From the NCBI RefSeq assembly GCF_000485595.1, contig NW_014578117.1, forward strand, positions 1 through 27,732: DNA of 27,732 bases, given 5' to 3'. Shown here piece after piece: positions 8,481-17,922 of the stretch. The notes under the pieces were generated by a model that was given only the letters and a program-made list of their open reading frames with translations, searched no databases and was not told the DNA's origin. Source of the DNA: Priapulus caudatus (Eukaryota > Priapulida > Priapulimorpha > Priapulimorphida > Priapulidae). Each line of letters begins with the position of its first letter. The first letter of the stretch is position 1. The translations under genes and the position numbers were made by a program.

Positions 8481-9523
8481 TGTCCATGATGCACTGCATG
8501 AAATTAATATTTTGTTTCTATCCTTATATGGGGGTAATCGAGGCGGAGTCTCAAAAATTCATACCCTTAATTGGTTTCAAATGGTACACTATAGCTACTA
8601 CTGGTAATTAAGACCATCAAGGAAGATTAAAGTCGAATTATTTAGGTGTGTAGACTTAGAGAGATCATGCAAGCAAGCTGTTATCACAGGCAACCTAATT
8701 ATTACATCATATTTATTATTATATTAAATAATTATTATATCATACATATATAATCATCAATAATTATTCATCTGCTAAATCACCGGGAACACAATTGCAC
8801 TATAAATAGTAGTGTAATATCCAAACAGTGACAATTTAGCAAATTACTAATATACAAATTATAACCACTCATATGATCCTCATAATCTCACATGAGATTG
8901 CACCCCAAAACGAAAAGTATTATAAAAAAAGTAAATCTAGTATATTATATTAAATATCATGCATGATGAATTACTGACCTTGTCACGCGTATTTCAGTAT
9001 ATATATATAGTCGCAAATCCTCGAGTGACATCAGCACAACCAAACCTGAAAAATTAACCAACCACCCGTATATATAACTTCTAAACAACAATTAGGCCTA
9101 CAAGCTATAGTATAGCCTATAGTCCTACACTTTTTTTTTTATCAAATATGATCAGTAATATATAGTATATATAGGTCTATATCATGTGAATCATCACGTT
9201 GTATAAGTACTGACGCAATATATATGTATGTATACACGATATATATATATATATAGGCCTAGTACCAACCGTGGCCGGGTTCATAATAGCTAACGCTGAA
9301 AAACAAAATTCACTCGCCTATGAATCGATAATGCACCATGCAATGTAACTCTAGTACTATAGCCCGCGTACAGTTGCCGCAGGCCTGCAAAAAAGAACAG
9401 AGGCACCACGTGGAAGCCAATCATGTCAGGTGAACCACTCGCGACACCTATAATTAAGACGGGTCAAAATAAACAGACATAATATAACCACCAATTATTA
9501 TAGCGGATCAAAAATCTTAATCC
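8481..9523. other. AT-rich intergenic region, no gene seen
   Basis: Strongly AT-rich with many TATATA words, including an uninterrupted (TA)n tract near 9239-9255 and a T-run near 9129-9140. No ORF worth reporting. GC rises after 9360 as the BEL/Pao remnant is approached. Confidence 0.6.
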
Positions 9524-9631
9524 TGACAATACTACGGTGAATTGGTGTTAAAGACTGCTGTTGGTATACGAGTTACATCATTGACGTATCGTTGACTCTG
9601 GTATTCTTCCGTTACACACTGAACCGTATAC

Positions 9632-9796
9632 ACACCACTCGACCGTCGTAATTCACAAAGCCTACTGCCTGCGTTCACTGCTTTGCACCCGAACCCACCC
9701 AAAACCAAAACTAAAACCAAAACCGTCCGGACTATCATACGCAAGCCATATGCTAAAAGACGTCATTCGGGAAGTAATTGTTGGTTGGTCGCTACA
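9632..9796 (-). repeat. BEL/Pao 3' LTR (shared part)
   Basis: These 165 bp match 11064-11228 without indels and with six mismatches by eye (about 96 percent). On the minus strand the LTR begins TGTAGC, directly after the purine-rich TTAAGGGGCTGGTA polypurine tract (about 9798-9812), which fixes its 5' end. The LTR probably extends left beyond 9632, perhaps to TGACAATAC at 9524, where the other copy is deleted; that end is unproven. Confidence 0.8.
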
Positions 9797-11063
9797 TACC
9801 AGCCCCTTAATTGTGGCCTTATACACAATTATCTTGATACAAAAACGGCCAACATAAACTAAATCGTTCTACCAAAATCAACCGCAATTTCCAACTCTTT
9901 GCAACACTAAGTGTTCCTCACGACGGACGAAATATTCGCTACGACAATCAAAACTTTCCATCCCTACACAGCTCGCCCACAGTAGTTGTCTGTCTTGACA
10001 AAGGTTTCTGGTTCACTCTCCCGGACGTAGGAGTAACATGATTTGGAGTGAGCACGCTAAGGTCGTTGACACTGTCTGATGCTGCTGTCAGCGGACATCC
10101 ATTCAAGATGGCCTCTACCTCGCAAAAAACCGTCTGCAGCCCTTCATCGTCCATTCTTACAGTCTGCTCCTGCATAACGGAATACAACACCTTCCGTACA
10201 GATCTGATGAGCCTCTCCCACACACCGCCGAAATGTGAAGCCGATGGTGGGTTAAACTCCCACTGAACTCCAATCCGGAGCATGTTCCCGTGCATTCTAT
10301 CTAAATTCCACCTCTGGATCTCTTCTCTAATTTCTCTCTGCGCCCACGAGGTTAGTCCCGTTATCCGATCTCATAAAAACAGGTTTACCTCGGCGAGCTA
10401 TGAATCGGCGGATGGCATTAACGCACGAATCTGTATCGAGAGAGAACGCTACCTCCAGGTGAACTGCACGCGTGACCAGGCACGTGAAGATTACTCCGTA
10501 CCGCTTGACCATACTCCTTCCGCGCTTCAGTTCAAATGGTCTGAAGAAATCCAGTCCGACTCTGCTAAACGGTGGCTCGTCGGGGATCAATCTCTCACTG
10601 GGCAAGTCAGCCATCTTCTGTGTGCCACAGGGAGCACTATATTTCCTGCATGTCACGCACTTAGAGACTAGAGCTTTCAGAGCAGTGTGAGCACCTAGAA
10701 TCCAGTACTTCTGTCGAATAACAGACAAGATTGCGTTCTTTCCTAAGTGACCACAAGACCTGTGTGCCTCTTCCATGAGTAGTGTAGAGATTGTAGATTC
10801 TTTCGGTAACACCACAGGATGTTTTGCCTCATATGGCAAGTCTGCCCTTTCTAGCCTACCTCCTACTCGCAGCAATCTATCAAACACAAAGGGATCCAGT
10901 CTGTAGAGCTTCGACGACTTCTTGAGCCTTCCAGGGTCTCCTAAATGGATGCTCCGAAGCGTTTCAAACTCTTCTGGGAAATGCGAGTGTTGCACGTATC
11001 GTATAAGCGCGTCCTCTGATCACCAACTCTACCTCCTCTAACACTCCAACTCTACGTCCTCTG
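9797..11063 (-). pseudogene. BEL/Pao integrase remnant
   Basis: Minus strand, two ORFs: 222 codons (10327-10995) and 115 codons (9948-10295), joined by a one-base frameshift near 10340. The first starts in the linker that precedes BEL/Pao integrase (DPFVFDRLLRVGGRLERADLP). It then has the HHCC zinc site (H78, H83, C113, C116) and the rve core with its first Asp in GLDF (D149) and second in RSDNGT (D211). The second ORF supplies FGGVWERLIRS with the catalytic Glu (E27). This DDE enzyme inserts element cDNA in the nucleus. Gag, protease and RT are absent: the left LTR copy sits nearly next to the integrase linker, so a deletion removed the 5' LTR end through RT. Between 9797 and 9947 the 3' tail and polypurine tract are intact. 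Confidence 0.88.
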
Positions 11064-11228
11064 ACACCACTCGACCGTCGTAACTCACAAAGCCTACTGC
11101 CTGGGTTCACTGCTTTGCACCCGAACCCACCCAAAACCAAAACTAAAACCAAAACCGTCCGGACTATCATACGCAAGCCATACGCTAAAAGACGTCATTC
11201 GGCAAGTAATTGTTGGTTGGCTGCTACA
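11064..11228 (-). repeat. BEL/Pao 5' LTR, truncated
   Basis: Partner of 9632-9796. Its outer end GCTACA (minus strand TGTAGC) abuts sequence of the YR-SET tandem unit (CAGATTATACATGTACATCAG, also at 20982 and near 23333), so the element inserted into unit 1. The inner end breaks at 11064, where it fuses to pol, confirming an internal deletion. No matching target-site duplication could be identified at the left side. Confidence 0.8.
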
Positions 11229-11721
11229 CAGATTATACATGTACATCAGAAACTGTACATGTCAGGATAGCTGCTGTATCACTAACCTCTCGTGCAGTCT
11301 TGCCAGGTAGTTTGATGCATTAAATAGCTTGGTCCCAGTAATTGAAAGAAAGAAGAATGCGTCGTCGTCGTCGTCGTCGTCATGTAATATGTCTGGAACC
11401 ACTAATGAGTGAAAGAATTTACATATATGAATATATATTTGTTTGTCATGAAACATTAGGATTTAAATTGAACTATAATTATATGCCTATTTGGCTTATG
11501 ACGCTACTGGTTTTGATACTTACCATCTCTTGTCCCTCATCAATGGCAAATGTTGCGATTTGAGTGGCAGCCGTCTTGTGCTCCTTAACGCTCACGATGG
11601 TGTATTTCTTTCCATTGTAGGTTGTCTTCATCCTGTCGCACCATTCTTCCGTCGTCATGTTCTTTGCAACTCCTAAGCATCCAGTAAAAATATAAACCAA
11701 GTATTTGCAAAGCCTGAGAAT
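11229..11721 (-). pseudogene. Unit 1: YR exons 1 and 2 of a YR-SET gene (orphaned)
   Basis: Exon 1 (11524 to about 11672, minus) encodes GVAKNMTTEEWCDRM, then TIVSVKEHKTAATQ and an ATFAIDEGQEM end, with consensus donor GTAAGT. Exon 2 (11287-11401) has acceptor CATTAG and donor GTTAGT and encodes WFQTYY or, in the shifted frame, an Asp run followed by FFFLSITGTKLFNASN and ARLHER. In related copies these exons splice to the YR C-terminal exon. NMT.EEW followed by V.V.EHKTAATQ is the N-terminal part of a YR catalytic domain; HKT carries the hairpin lysine. This copy has GVAKN where others have RVAMN, losing a candidate catalytic Arg. The next exons are cut off by the BEL/Pao insertion at 11228. 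Homology to the other units stops at about 11722. Confidence 0.65.
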
Positions 11722-11891
11722 GTTGCTACAGTAGGCTAAAATTATATGCAGATATACATATCAATAAATAAAAATAAATAACAAACACAACAACACATAA
11801 CAATAAATAACACAGATGAAACCGACATCTAAAAATGGATGGATGCTAGAACTCAAACTGCCAAATGAGAGATTATAAAAAATGATCAGGA

Positions 11892-12193
11892 AAATAAGCA
11901 TTTACGTCGCCTCTCGCAGTGGCTCATGATAAGTACAGCCTCCAGGTATTGCGTTATGAATGCTTGTTTCCCTTCTACGAGTTGGTCTTGGGCTGCGTCC
12001 TACATGGCGGGGATGAATGCTGGTCGGGATACACGGAGGATGGCTAGGCATCCTTCTGGGGTCTTGGCTGTTTTCTTCCTTACTGAGTCGTATTTCTTCT
12101 TGCCTACTTCTTTATTGGCTCCTCGAGATATCCATTTCCTCAGGTGTGACGGGCAGCTCTTTAGATGTTGAAGATTTTCATATAGCTCTCTAG
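11892..12193 (-). pseudogene. Hypothetical exon with one in-frame stop
   Basis: After a minus-strand acceptor (CTTTTTTTACTAG) at 12194, an open frame reads ELYENLQHLKSCPSHLRKW, a Lys/Arg-rich middle (GKKKYDSVRKKTAKTPEG), CLAILRVSRPAFIPAM, one TAG, then DAAQDQLVEGKQ and YLEAVLIMSH. The frame resumes with protein-like composition after the stop, so this looks like an exon with one nonsense change or sequencing error. The family is not recognised; basic and helical composition only. Confidence 0.35.
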
Positions 12194-13282
12194 TAAAAAA
12201 AGCATCCACAATATTATATAACAAGCAGTGTGAACAATGACCATAATATTTATCACATACATATCTCGTAGCAACAATCAAAATGCACCAATGCTAAACA
12301 CGAGATATCTCATGGCCATGTTTACTCCACCGCTAAACACGAAATAGAACTATATGTGGCAGCTGTTTACAATTCCCTCTGTATCCGTGTCAAAAAGTTG
12401 GACGAATGCTAATGGTTACAGTCTAGGTTACCCCCGTGACAATTCATAAGTTGGCCTATAATAATAATGCCACCATGATATAACCTTTTGCTTTCAATTT
12501 CTTGCATCTGAACAGACAATCAATCCCAACCAACTCAGACCTGAAAATGGGGGTCTCTGGAACTAATGTTTGTTGAATGTGGGATGCTCTGGAACTGGCT
12601 ATGTTCGAATACGGAAAATAGGGGTCTCTCCTGCGGCACATACCTACCATGCAATATGGAGTGCCCCCCCTCCGGGATGAGACTGCTGTAAACGAACAGT
12701 AGGTCTGTCAGCTGAGGGTCTAAGCCCGCGTGTTCGTCGCTCAGACTCAAGTACTCATTGTCGTGTTTGAGGGTTATTGCAGTCCTGCTCTACCCGCGTG
12801 TGGTAGCAATTTTGACTTTCAATTGAACTACCTGTGGATAGGAACAGGATAGTCGTCCAGTAGGGTTGTCACATCGCAAATCACTGTGCTATTTTGTAAC
12901 ATTGACCATACATTTTATCTGTATTTGCATATTTCGTGCGTTTTGTGCTCCCGTGTCTGTCATTGACATTGCATTCACATGCGATTGATTAACTGTATAG
13001 TTGTGCATTGTTGTTGGAACTTGAGAGATATTTTGTGCATTTTAGGGGCTCCTACCCACTAAAAGATTTCCCCCCTCCCTAGATAGATATTTTTTTCTTA
13101 TTTTTGGTTTCCGAGAAAATAAAAAAATAAAAGAAAAGAGATTACATATTTTATTAAGACAATACACACACAATATAACGGTGAAGTAAACCTACTTATG
13201 GTTGTAACTTGGTTTTGCACAGAGCAAGGCAAGTTGCATTAGCCGTTTGAGTTGGAAACGTATTTGTACACACACAAAAACA

Positions 13283-13495
13283 ATGCCTCCTAAGAGAGTT
13301 GCCAAAGAATCTCCGGAAGAGGAACCGGAGCAGGAAGTTCCTTTTTCTTCAGCCCTTGTCGAGATTCATCAACATGGCGTGAAGTGTATTGCGTACACAG
13401 AGTTTCTACGAAGTACGTACGCAAAGCTCGTAGGTGCGATTCATCAACGCAGCGTAGCACCTGCGTATGCAAATGTTGACGCAGATCCAGTGTAA
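13283..13495 (+). CDS. Hypothetical short ORF (MPPKRVAKESPEEEP..)
   Basis: A 70-codon frame starts MPPKRVAKESPEEEPEQEV with Lys/Arg then a Glu-rich stretch, and ends NVDADPV. The start has A at -3. No domain is recognised. It lies between an A-rich region and a microsatellite and opposes the gag fragment, so it may be the start of another element's ORF or chance. Confidence 0.2.
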   Translation: MPPKRVAKESPEEEPEQEVPFSSALVEIHQHGVKCIAYTEFLRSTYAKLVGAIHQRSVAPAYANVDADPV

Positions 13496-13520
13496 ATCCA
13501 CTACGCCGCCATTGTAGCTG

Positions 13521-13685
13521 CTGGTTGTACACCTGCGTGCGTGCGTGTGTACGTGCGTGTGCACGTACGCGTGCGTGCGTGTGGGGGTACACGTGCGTGC
13601 GTGCATGTGCACGTGTGCATGCGTGTGTGTGCACGTACGCGTGCGTGCGTGCGTGCGTGTGTATGTACACGTGCGTGCGTGCCAT
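13521..13685. repeat. Alternating purine-pyrimidine microsatellite (GTGC/ACGT)
   Basis: Imperfect GTGCGTGC, GTGTAC and GTGCACGTACGCGTGCGTGC units. The segment GTGTGCACGTACGCGTGCG occurs twice, near 13558 and 13628. Strict alternation favours Z-DNA; repeated GTGCAC and GTACAC words are self-complementary. His/Arg/Thr-rich ORFs across it are artefacts. Confidence 0.85.
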
Positions 13686-13744
13686 CTGTAGTGGAGAATA
13701 GAATGAGGAAATTGGCATCATGGCGGCTGAGCATTTAGGTCAAT

Positions 13745-14538
13745 AATAATAGTTGTAGTCATTATATCGTGCTGCATCCAAATGGTCTGATGTAAACACG
13801 CACTGAAACAAACAGAAAATGCATAGTCAGATTCTTGGGCCTTTTCGTCTCGTGTCTCCACATTTCTACAATCGTCACGCTTCCACCCTCTTCCACTTCG
13901 TGATCCTTCTCTTCCTCGTGCACCCGAATATCCACGTGCACTGGGTGCACTCGAACGTCCATTTACACTGGGCTGACCACGAACCTGCTTGGTATTGCAT
14001 ACGATTGTAAAATGTCCGATATGTCCACATTTATGATACGTCGAATTGCGTGCTGGGCAATTGGGGTCACGTGCATAATGGCCTTCGTTATTACAACGAA
14101 AACACTTATTCTGTCCGGCATTCGGGTTCTTACCCTTTTGTTTCCATTTGGGCCTTGCCCCATCTTGTATGGCGTTCACGACAGGTTTGTGCTCCATCTG
14201 ACGAGCCTGCACTTCTGCGACTTCCATCGCTTGTGCTAGACCTTGCAATTTCTCCAGTTTCAGATCTCCTCCCCTTTCTAACAGCTTTCTACGCAGCACT
14301 GACGACCTACACTTGTCGATTACCGGATCTCGTATTTGCTCATATTTCTTGTCCTGAAAGTCACACATCTCTGCCTGGCACGTCAATCTTGTAACGAACT
14401 GGTCTATGGTCTCACCTTCGTCTTGCTTCATTTGTCTGAAAACATGCCGTTCATACGGAATGTTGACGAGAGGTGAGAAATACTTATCCAAATTTCCCAT
14501 AGCCACCGTGTATTTGTCCTGCGAATCATCTCGGTAAA
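13745..14538 (-). pseudogene. Ty3/Gypsy gag fragment (capsid plus zinc knuckles)
   Basis: The minus-strand ORF 13718-14581 is gag from about residue 14. It has a Ty3/Gypsy capsid C-terminal part (QDKYTVAMGNLDKYF, YERHVF, GETIDQFVTRL, CDFQDKKYEQIRD, RRKLLE..DL.LEKL), then a basic linker and nucleocapsid. The first knuckle is C160-x2-C163-x4-H168-x6-C175. The second has Tyr182 where the first Cys should be (YHKCGHIGHFTIVC). Gag packages element RNA into cytoplasmic particles. The first 13 residues come from the unit's repeat, so gag is truncated at 14538. The C-terminal ..ESDYAF.. approaches the usual protease junction, but protease is absent. Only this fragment lies within unit 1. Confidence 0.85.
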
Positions 14539-14815
14539 AGAGACCTGAAATAAATTTGTAACAGTGCACGATAGTTGCCACAAATGTCCCGGGATGTAGG
14601 GTACACTACTTCCCAGCCAACATTTAAGCAACCACCCACACTGCTACGATTAATGGAAACATGAACACCCACGCATACAGTGTACAATAATACACAGCTG
14701 AAATAAATTTGTAACAGTGCACGATAGTTGCCACAAATGTCCCGGGTTGTAGGAGTACACTACTGCCCAGCCAACATTTAAGCAACCACACACACTGCTA
14801 CGATTACTTGCAATG
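14539..14815. repeat. 153-bp direct repeat pair, unit 1
   Basis: CTGAAATAAATTTG starts at 14545 and 14698, 153 bp apart. Each is followed by ACAGTGCACGATAGTTGCCA, CAAATGTCCCGGG, GTACACTACT, CCAGCCAACATTTAAGCAACC and CACTGCTACGATTA. The pair lies just downstream of the SET stop codon on the gene strand, so it could be in the 3' UTR or intergenic. The same pair follows each SET copy. Confidence 0.85.
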
Positions 14816-14826
14816 TAGAATTATTA

Positions 14827-16099
14827 CTAATCATCAAGCCAGTCTAGTTCTGCACCCTCGCCATGAAAATAGGACTTCTTAACACCAGAATTAAAATACA
14901 ACTCATCTACAACAATGTCACGGGTCGCTTTGAATAGAACAGTTATTTCACCAAGACTTACACAAACAGGCTTTATATTAATTTTCATTGACTTTCTCGA
15001 ATGGTTAATTAATCGGCCAATGGTGGATTCCTTCTTTGGATGGCAAGGGCATGGGACAGCCCCCCTCCAGCCTTTCCTCTTGTTTTTTAATACCTTCATC
15101 ATGGATAAGCAGTGGCCCATGGTAGTCACACACTACCTCACCTTTACTAAATGGACGCGTAGTTTTAACACCTCTTCCCTTTTCCGAATGAGCAACAGTT
15201 AAGCCGGGCCATTTCTGCTTTATAATTAGCTTTTTTAGTTGGACCTCTTCCCTGACATTTTCGCGCTTTCCTAATGATGGAACCCAGTTGTCAAGTACGT
15301 AGGCCTCTAGCCTTTGCTCACATTCTTTCTTCTTCATGAGCTTCTTTAATGCGTGATGTGATGGTCTTGTTCTTGGGAATGCGCCTGTGTTATTACAATG
15401 CAAATTAGCCCGAAACAAGTGCCAGCCTTTTCGGTTGGCAGAATAGTCATATCTTAATTGTTTTGATACATCAATGCATCGCATGTGTGGCCATGGCAAA
15501 AATGATTCCAAGCCTAACCGATTAGTTCTTTGCCTCGCAACTTCGTTCGCTCATACATCCATCGATTGTAGAGTCGTTGTCCGTCTTGCTGGTTGATGTA
15601 CTTGTCCAGGTCTTCATTGTAGGTGGATCCTCATCAAGGGTGAGTGGTTAGATGACACACAGCTGATTGTAGGCACTATCCCTATGCATAATTAAATAGG
15701 ACGTATAAATTTACTTTATGTGAGCAAAAACAAAAATAAATCTAGAAAATCCAAGGAATAGGGTACACAATCTGCTAAACACAATACAAGTAGTGAATGG
15801 TGTTTGCACTCCACACCACCGCTAAGCTTCAACATGGATTTGAGTAATATTAAACCAGTATATTTTAATATTGCAACAAAGTAAACAGGTATATAGCATT
15901 CATTCACAAACAGGTTTGAGCCATAGCACGCAAACTACTAAATCTACCATAACATAGCACCCACAGGTTACTAGAAATATGGTGGAGGGATTGGAATGCA
16001 TATAAACACATGGTGTACTTGTCTAACTGGGCCACACTGTCAGTGCCTGTCGCGCTCTCGCTTCCGGTTGTATCCTCGCTGGCTGGATCCATTCGAGTA
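14827..16099 (-). pseudogene. YR-SET gene, unit 1: SET exons (copy 1)
   Basis: Three exons match the layout of the copy at 24263-25891: exon 4 from the N gap to 16019, exon 5 15519-15681, exon 6 14827-15384. Exon 6 encodes LDNWVPSLGKREN, KKLIIKQKWPGL, the SET N-terminal motif SEKGRGVKTTRPFSKGEVV then CDYHGPL, the NHS cofactor motif (GRLINHSRKS) and DELYFNSG, ending LDWLDD. This resembles KMT5A/SET8, which monomethylates histone H4 lysine 20. One extra C in a six-C run near 15061-15066 (plus strand) shifts the frame before the NHS motif. Exon 5 has a shift after DEDPPT. The segment SET8 has before NHS is missing, and the catalytic YDYG position reads FNSG. Upstream exons are lost in the gap and the LINE. 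Confidence 0.75.
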
Positions 16100-16325
16100 N
16101 NNNNNNNNNNNNNNNNNNNNNNNNNNNNNNNNNNNNNNNNNNNNNNNNNNNNNNNNNNNNNNNNNNNNNNNNNNNNNNNNNNNNNNNNNNNNNNNNNNNN
16201 NNNNNNNNNNNNNNNNNNNNNNNNNNNNNNNNNNNNNNNNNNNNNNNNNNNNNNNNNNNNNNNNNNNNNNNNNNNNNNNNNNNNNNNNNNNNNNNNNNNN
16301 NNNNNNNNNNNNNNNNNNNNNNNNN
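16100..16325. other. Assembly gap (226 N)
   Basis: A run of N joins SET-gene exon 4 of unit 1 to the RT of a CR1/L2-like LINE. Whether these are truly adjacent, and how large the gap is, cannot be known. The 3' half of the LINE RT falls in or beyond it. Confidence 0.99.
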
Positions 16326-17240
16326 ATACAATGGGTAGAATGCTGATAGGTCTGTAGTTTTTAACAATCATAGGGTCTTCTTTCTTAAAAACAGGAGTCA
16401 CTCTCGCTCGCTTTAAGTCACTTGGAAATTGACCCGTTTTTGTCATCAGATTTACCAAGTTTGAGATGTGATCTGCATAAGAATCCTTGACCATCTTTAA
16501 AAGTTTTATTGGAATACCATCCAGACCTGTAGCTTTGGTATTGCCAATATTATCAAGATATTTACGCACTTGTTTGGTACTAATAGGATGAAAAGTGAGA
16601 GGAGGTACACTGTCCCCCACCCTGTCTCTGATCTTGATTACACTGGGGTGGTTTGGGATCTCAACACTGGAGATATCTTTACCAATGTCTTTTGCGACTT
16701 TGGAGAAGTGATTGTTGAAAAGATTACTGACTGAGACAGGGTCGGAGACGACGTGATCTCCATCTCTTAGATTTATAGTTTCACTTCTTCCTGTCTTGCT
16801 AAGGAATGGTTTGATTGTGGGCCAAAAATCTTTGGATTGTGGCCCGCCACCGCATCGCTCCATGAAATAGTTACTTATGGAAGCTCTCTTTAATTTAGTC
16901 ACCTTGTTCCGCTGTATGCGGAAGCGTTCCCAGTTTTGTTTACTACGGTACTTCTCATAAACCCTGCGTAGTTTCCTCTTATGATTTATGCTCTTCGGAG
17001 CTCACATTCATAAAAGGACACTTTACACGCTTATGTTTACGTTTTTCACCGGATGTGTTCATCGATGATGTTGTTGAATAGTTTATCATTGAACCAGTAT
17101 GTGTCATCGATATCTTCAAACACTGAGGCTACGTGAAAGGGAGCTTTACTGATGTCTTTATTTAGAGCTTGGCAGTCTAATTTTCGATAACTTCTATATG
17201 TCATCATACCGGTAGGTATTGGTGGTGCTTCGATTTTCAT
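16326..17240 (-). pseudogene. LINE linker and reverse transcriptase N-terminal part
   Basis: From 17240 the linker reads YRSYRKLDCQALNKDIS, APFHVASVFEDIDD and LFNNIIDEHIR. A frame change near 17000-17046 precedes the 16326-16902 part: SISNYFMERCGGGPQSKDFW, LFNNHFSKVAKDIG, TGLDGIPIKLLKM, RVTPVFKKEDP and NYRPISILPIV, then the N gap. K..K..GLDGIP and NYRPISLLP are the first conserved RT blocks of APE-type LINEs. The catalytic palm with the YADD box lies in or beyond the gap, so activity cannot be judged. RT copies the element RNA at the nicked target in the nucleus. Confidence 0.88.
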
Positions 17241-17408
17241 GACACAGGCGATAAGTCTGTGGACGTCACTTAGTCCTGTGTCATAAACAAGAGTTCCTTT
17301 GAAAGACCTCGTTTGTTTGTCAGAATGACATCAACAAGTGATGGTCAGAATGTTTGGTGTAGCACGTTGGTTCCTTTACGAGGTTTTTTAGATCAAAAAT
17401 GTCACACT

Positions 17409-17880
17409 TCACTCAACGTGCACACTGTGACGGATGAGCATGTTATAGTTTAGATCGCCAAGTAGAAGTAAGTTTTCGGCACGAATATATCCTTTGTCGA
17501 TGGATTTGGCTATGTCGTCGCTGAAAATCGTATTCGACATGGAAGGTGGCTTATATGCAGCCATCAGTAGCCATTTCTTGTCCTTGAGTTGAAGTTCGAT
17601 GTTGATTGCTTCGATCGCCTCTGCTTCGGTCTCAGAGGCGCGTCTGGATGGGATGTCTGAGCGTATGTAAACCATCAGGCCACCGCCATCTTTCGTTCGA
17701 TCGCGTCGAAATATATGGTAACCGCTGCACACGAACATCGAGTCGGAGAAGGTATGATCGAGTTTGGTTTCTCCTATGACCAGTATGTCGGCTAGCCTCT
17801 GATGCAGGATCTGGTTTAGGGAGAGTGTACTTCGTTTTCATGCTGTTTATATTCAGATGAGCAGCAATGATATTTTTCGG
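17409..17880 (-). pseudogene. LINE AP-type endonuclease domain
   Basis: From about 17880 the minus strand reads NIIAAHLNINSMKTKYTL, then after a frame change GYHIFRRDRTKDGGGLMVYI (start of the 109-codon ORF 17409-17738), ..EAINIEL.., MAAYKPPSMSN and LLLLGDLNYNML. These are the AHLNI, RRDR..GGG..YI, YKPP and GDLN motifs of LINE apurinic/apyrimidinic-like endonucleases, which nick target DNA to prime reverse transcription. A stop at 17409 precedes the expected later part; CDIFDLKNLVKEPTCY can still be read in a shifted frame around 17335-17400, so the domain is frame-broken rather than truncated. Confidence 0.85.
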
Positions 17881-17922
17881 GTTGTCTTTGCGAAGTTGGA
17901 CCAGCCTTCAGTGAAGTCACTG

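Larger units (their letters stand above)
11722..13744. other. Inserted block inside unit 1, mostly unrecognised
   Basis: The other units have only about 150 bp between the YR exon 1 area and the 153-bp repeats; unit 1 has 2.8 kb. This left part has an A-rich AATAAATA stretch (11760-11815), a candidate exon (11892-12193), a twice-repeated GGGGTCTCT word near 12548 and 12624, a plus-strand ORF at 13283-13495 and a GT/GC-alternating microsatellite. No mobility gene is recognisable apart from the gag fragment that follows. Confidence 0.5.

Noticed and set aside
9532-9744. Repeated 70-codon ORF starting MRMIVRTVLVLVLVLGGFG, also at 10964-11176, looking like a signal peptide
   Set aside because: Both lie in the BEL/Pao LTR; the Val/Leu run is a translated AAAACC repeat (CCAAAACCAAAAC). 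It is LTR sequence, not a secreted protein.
13290-13721. His/Thr/Arg-rich ORFs (HTHARTHA)
   Set aside because: Translation of the alternating GTGC microsatellite; no independent evidence.
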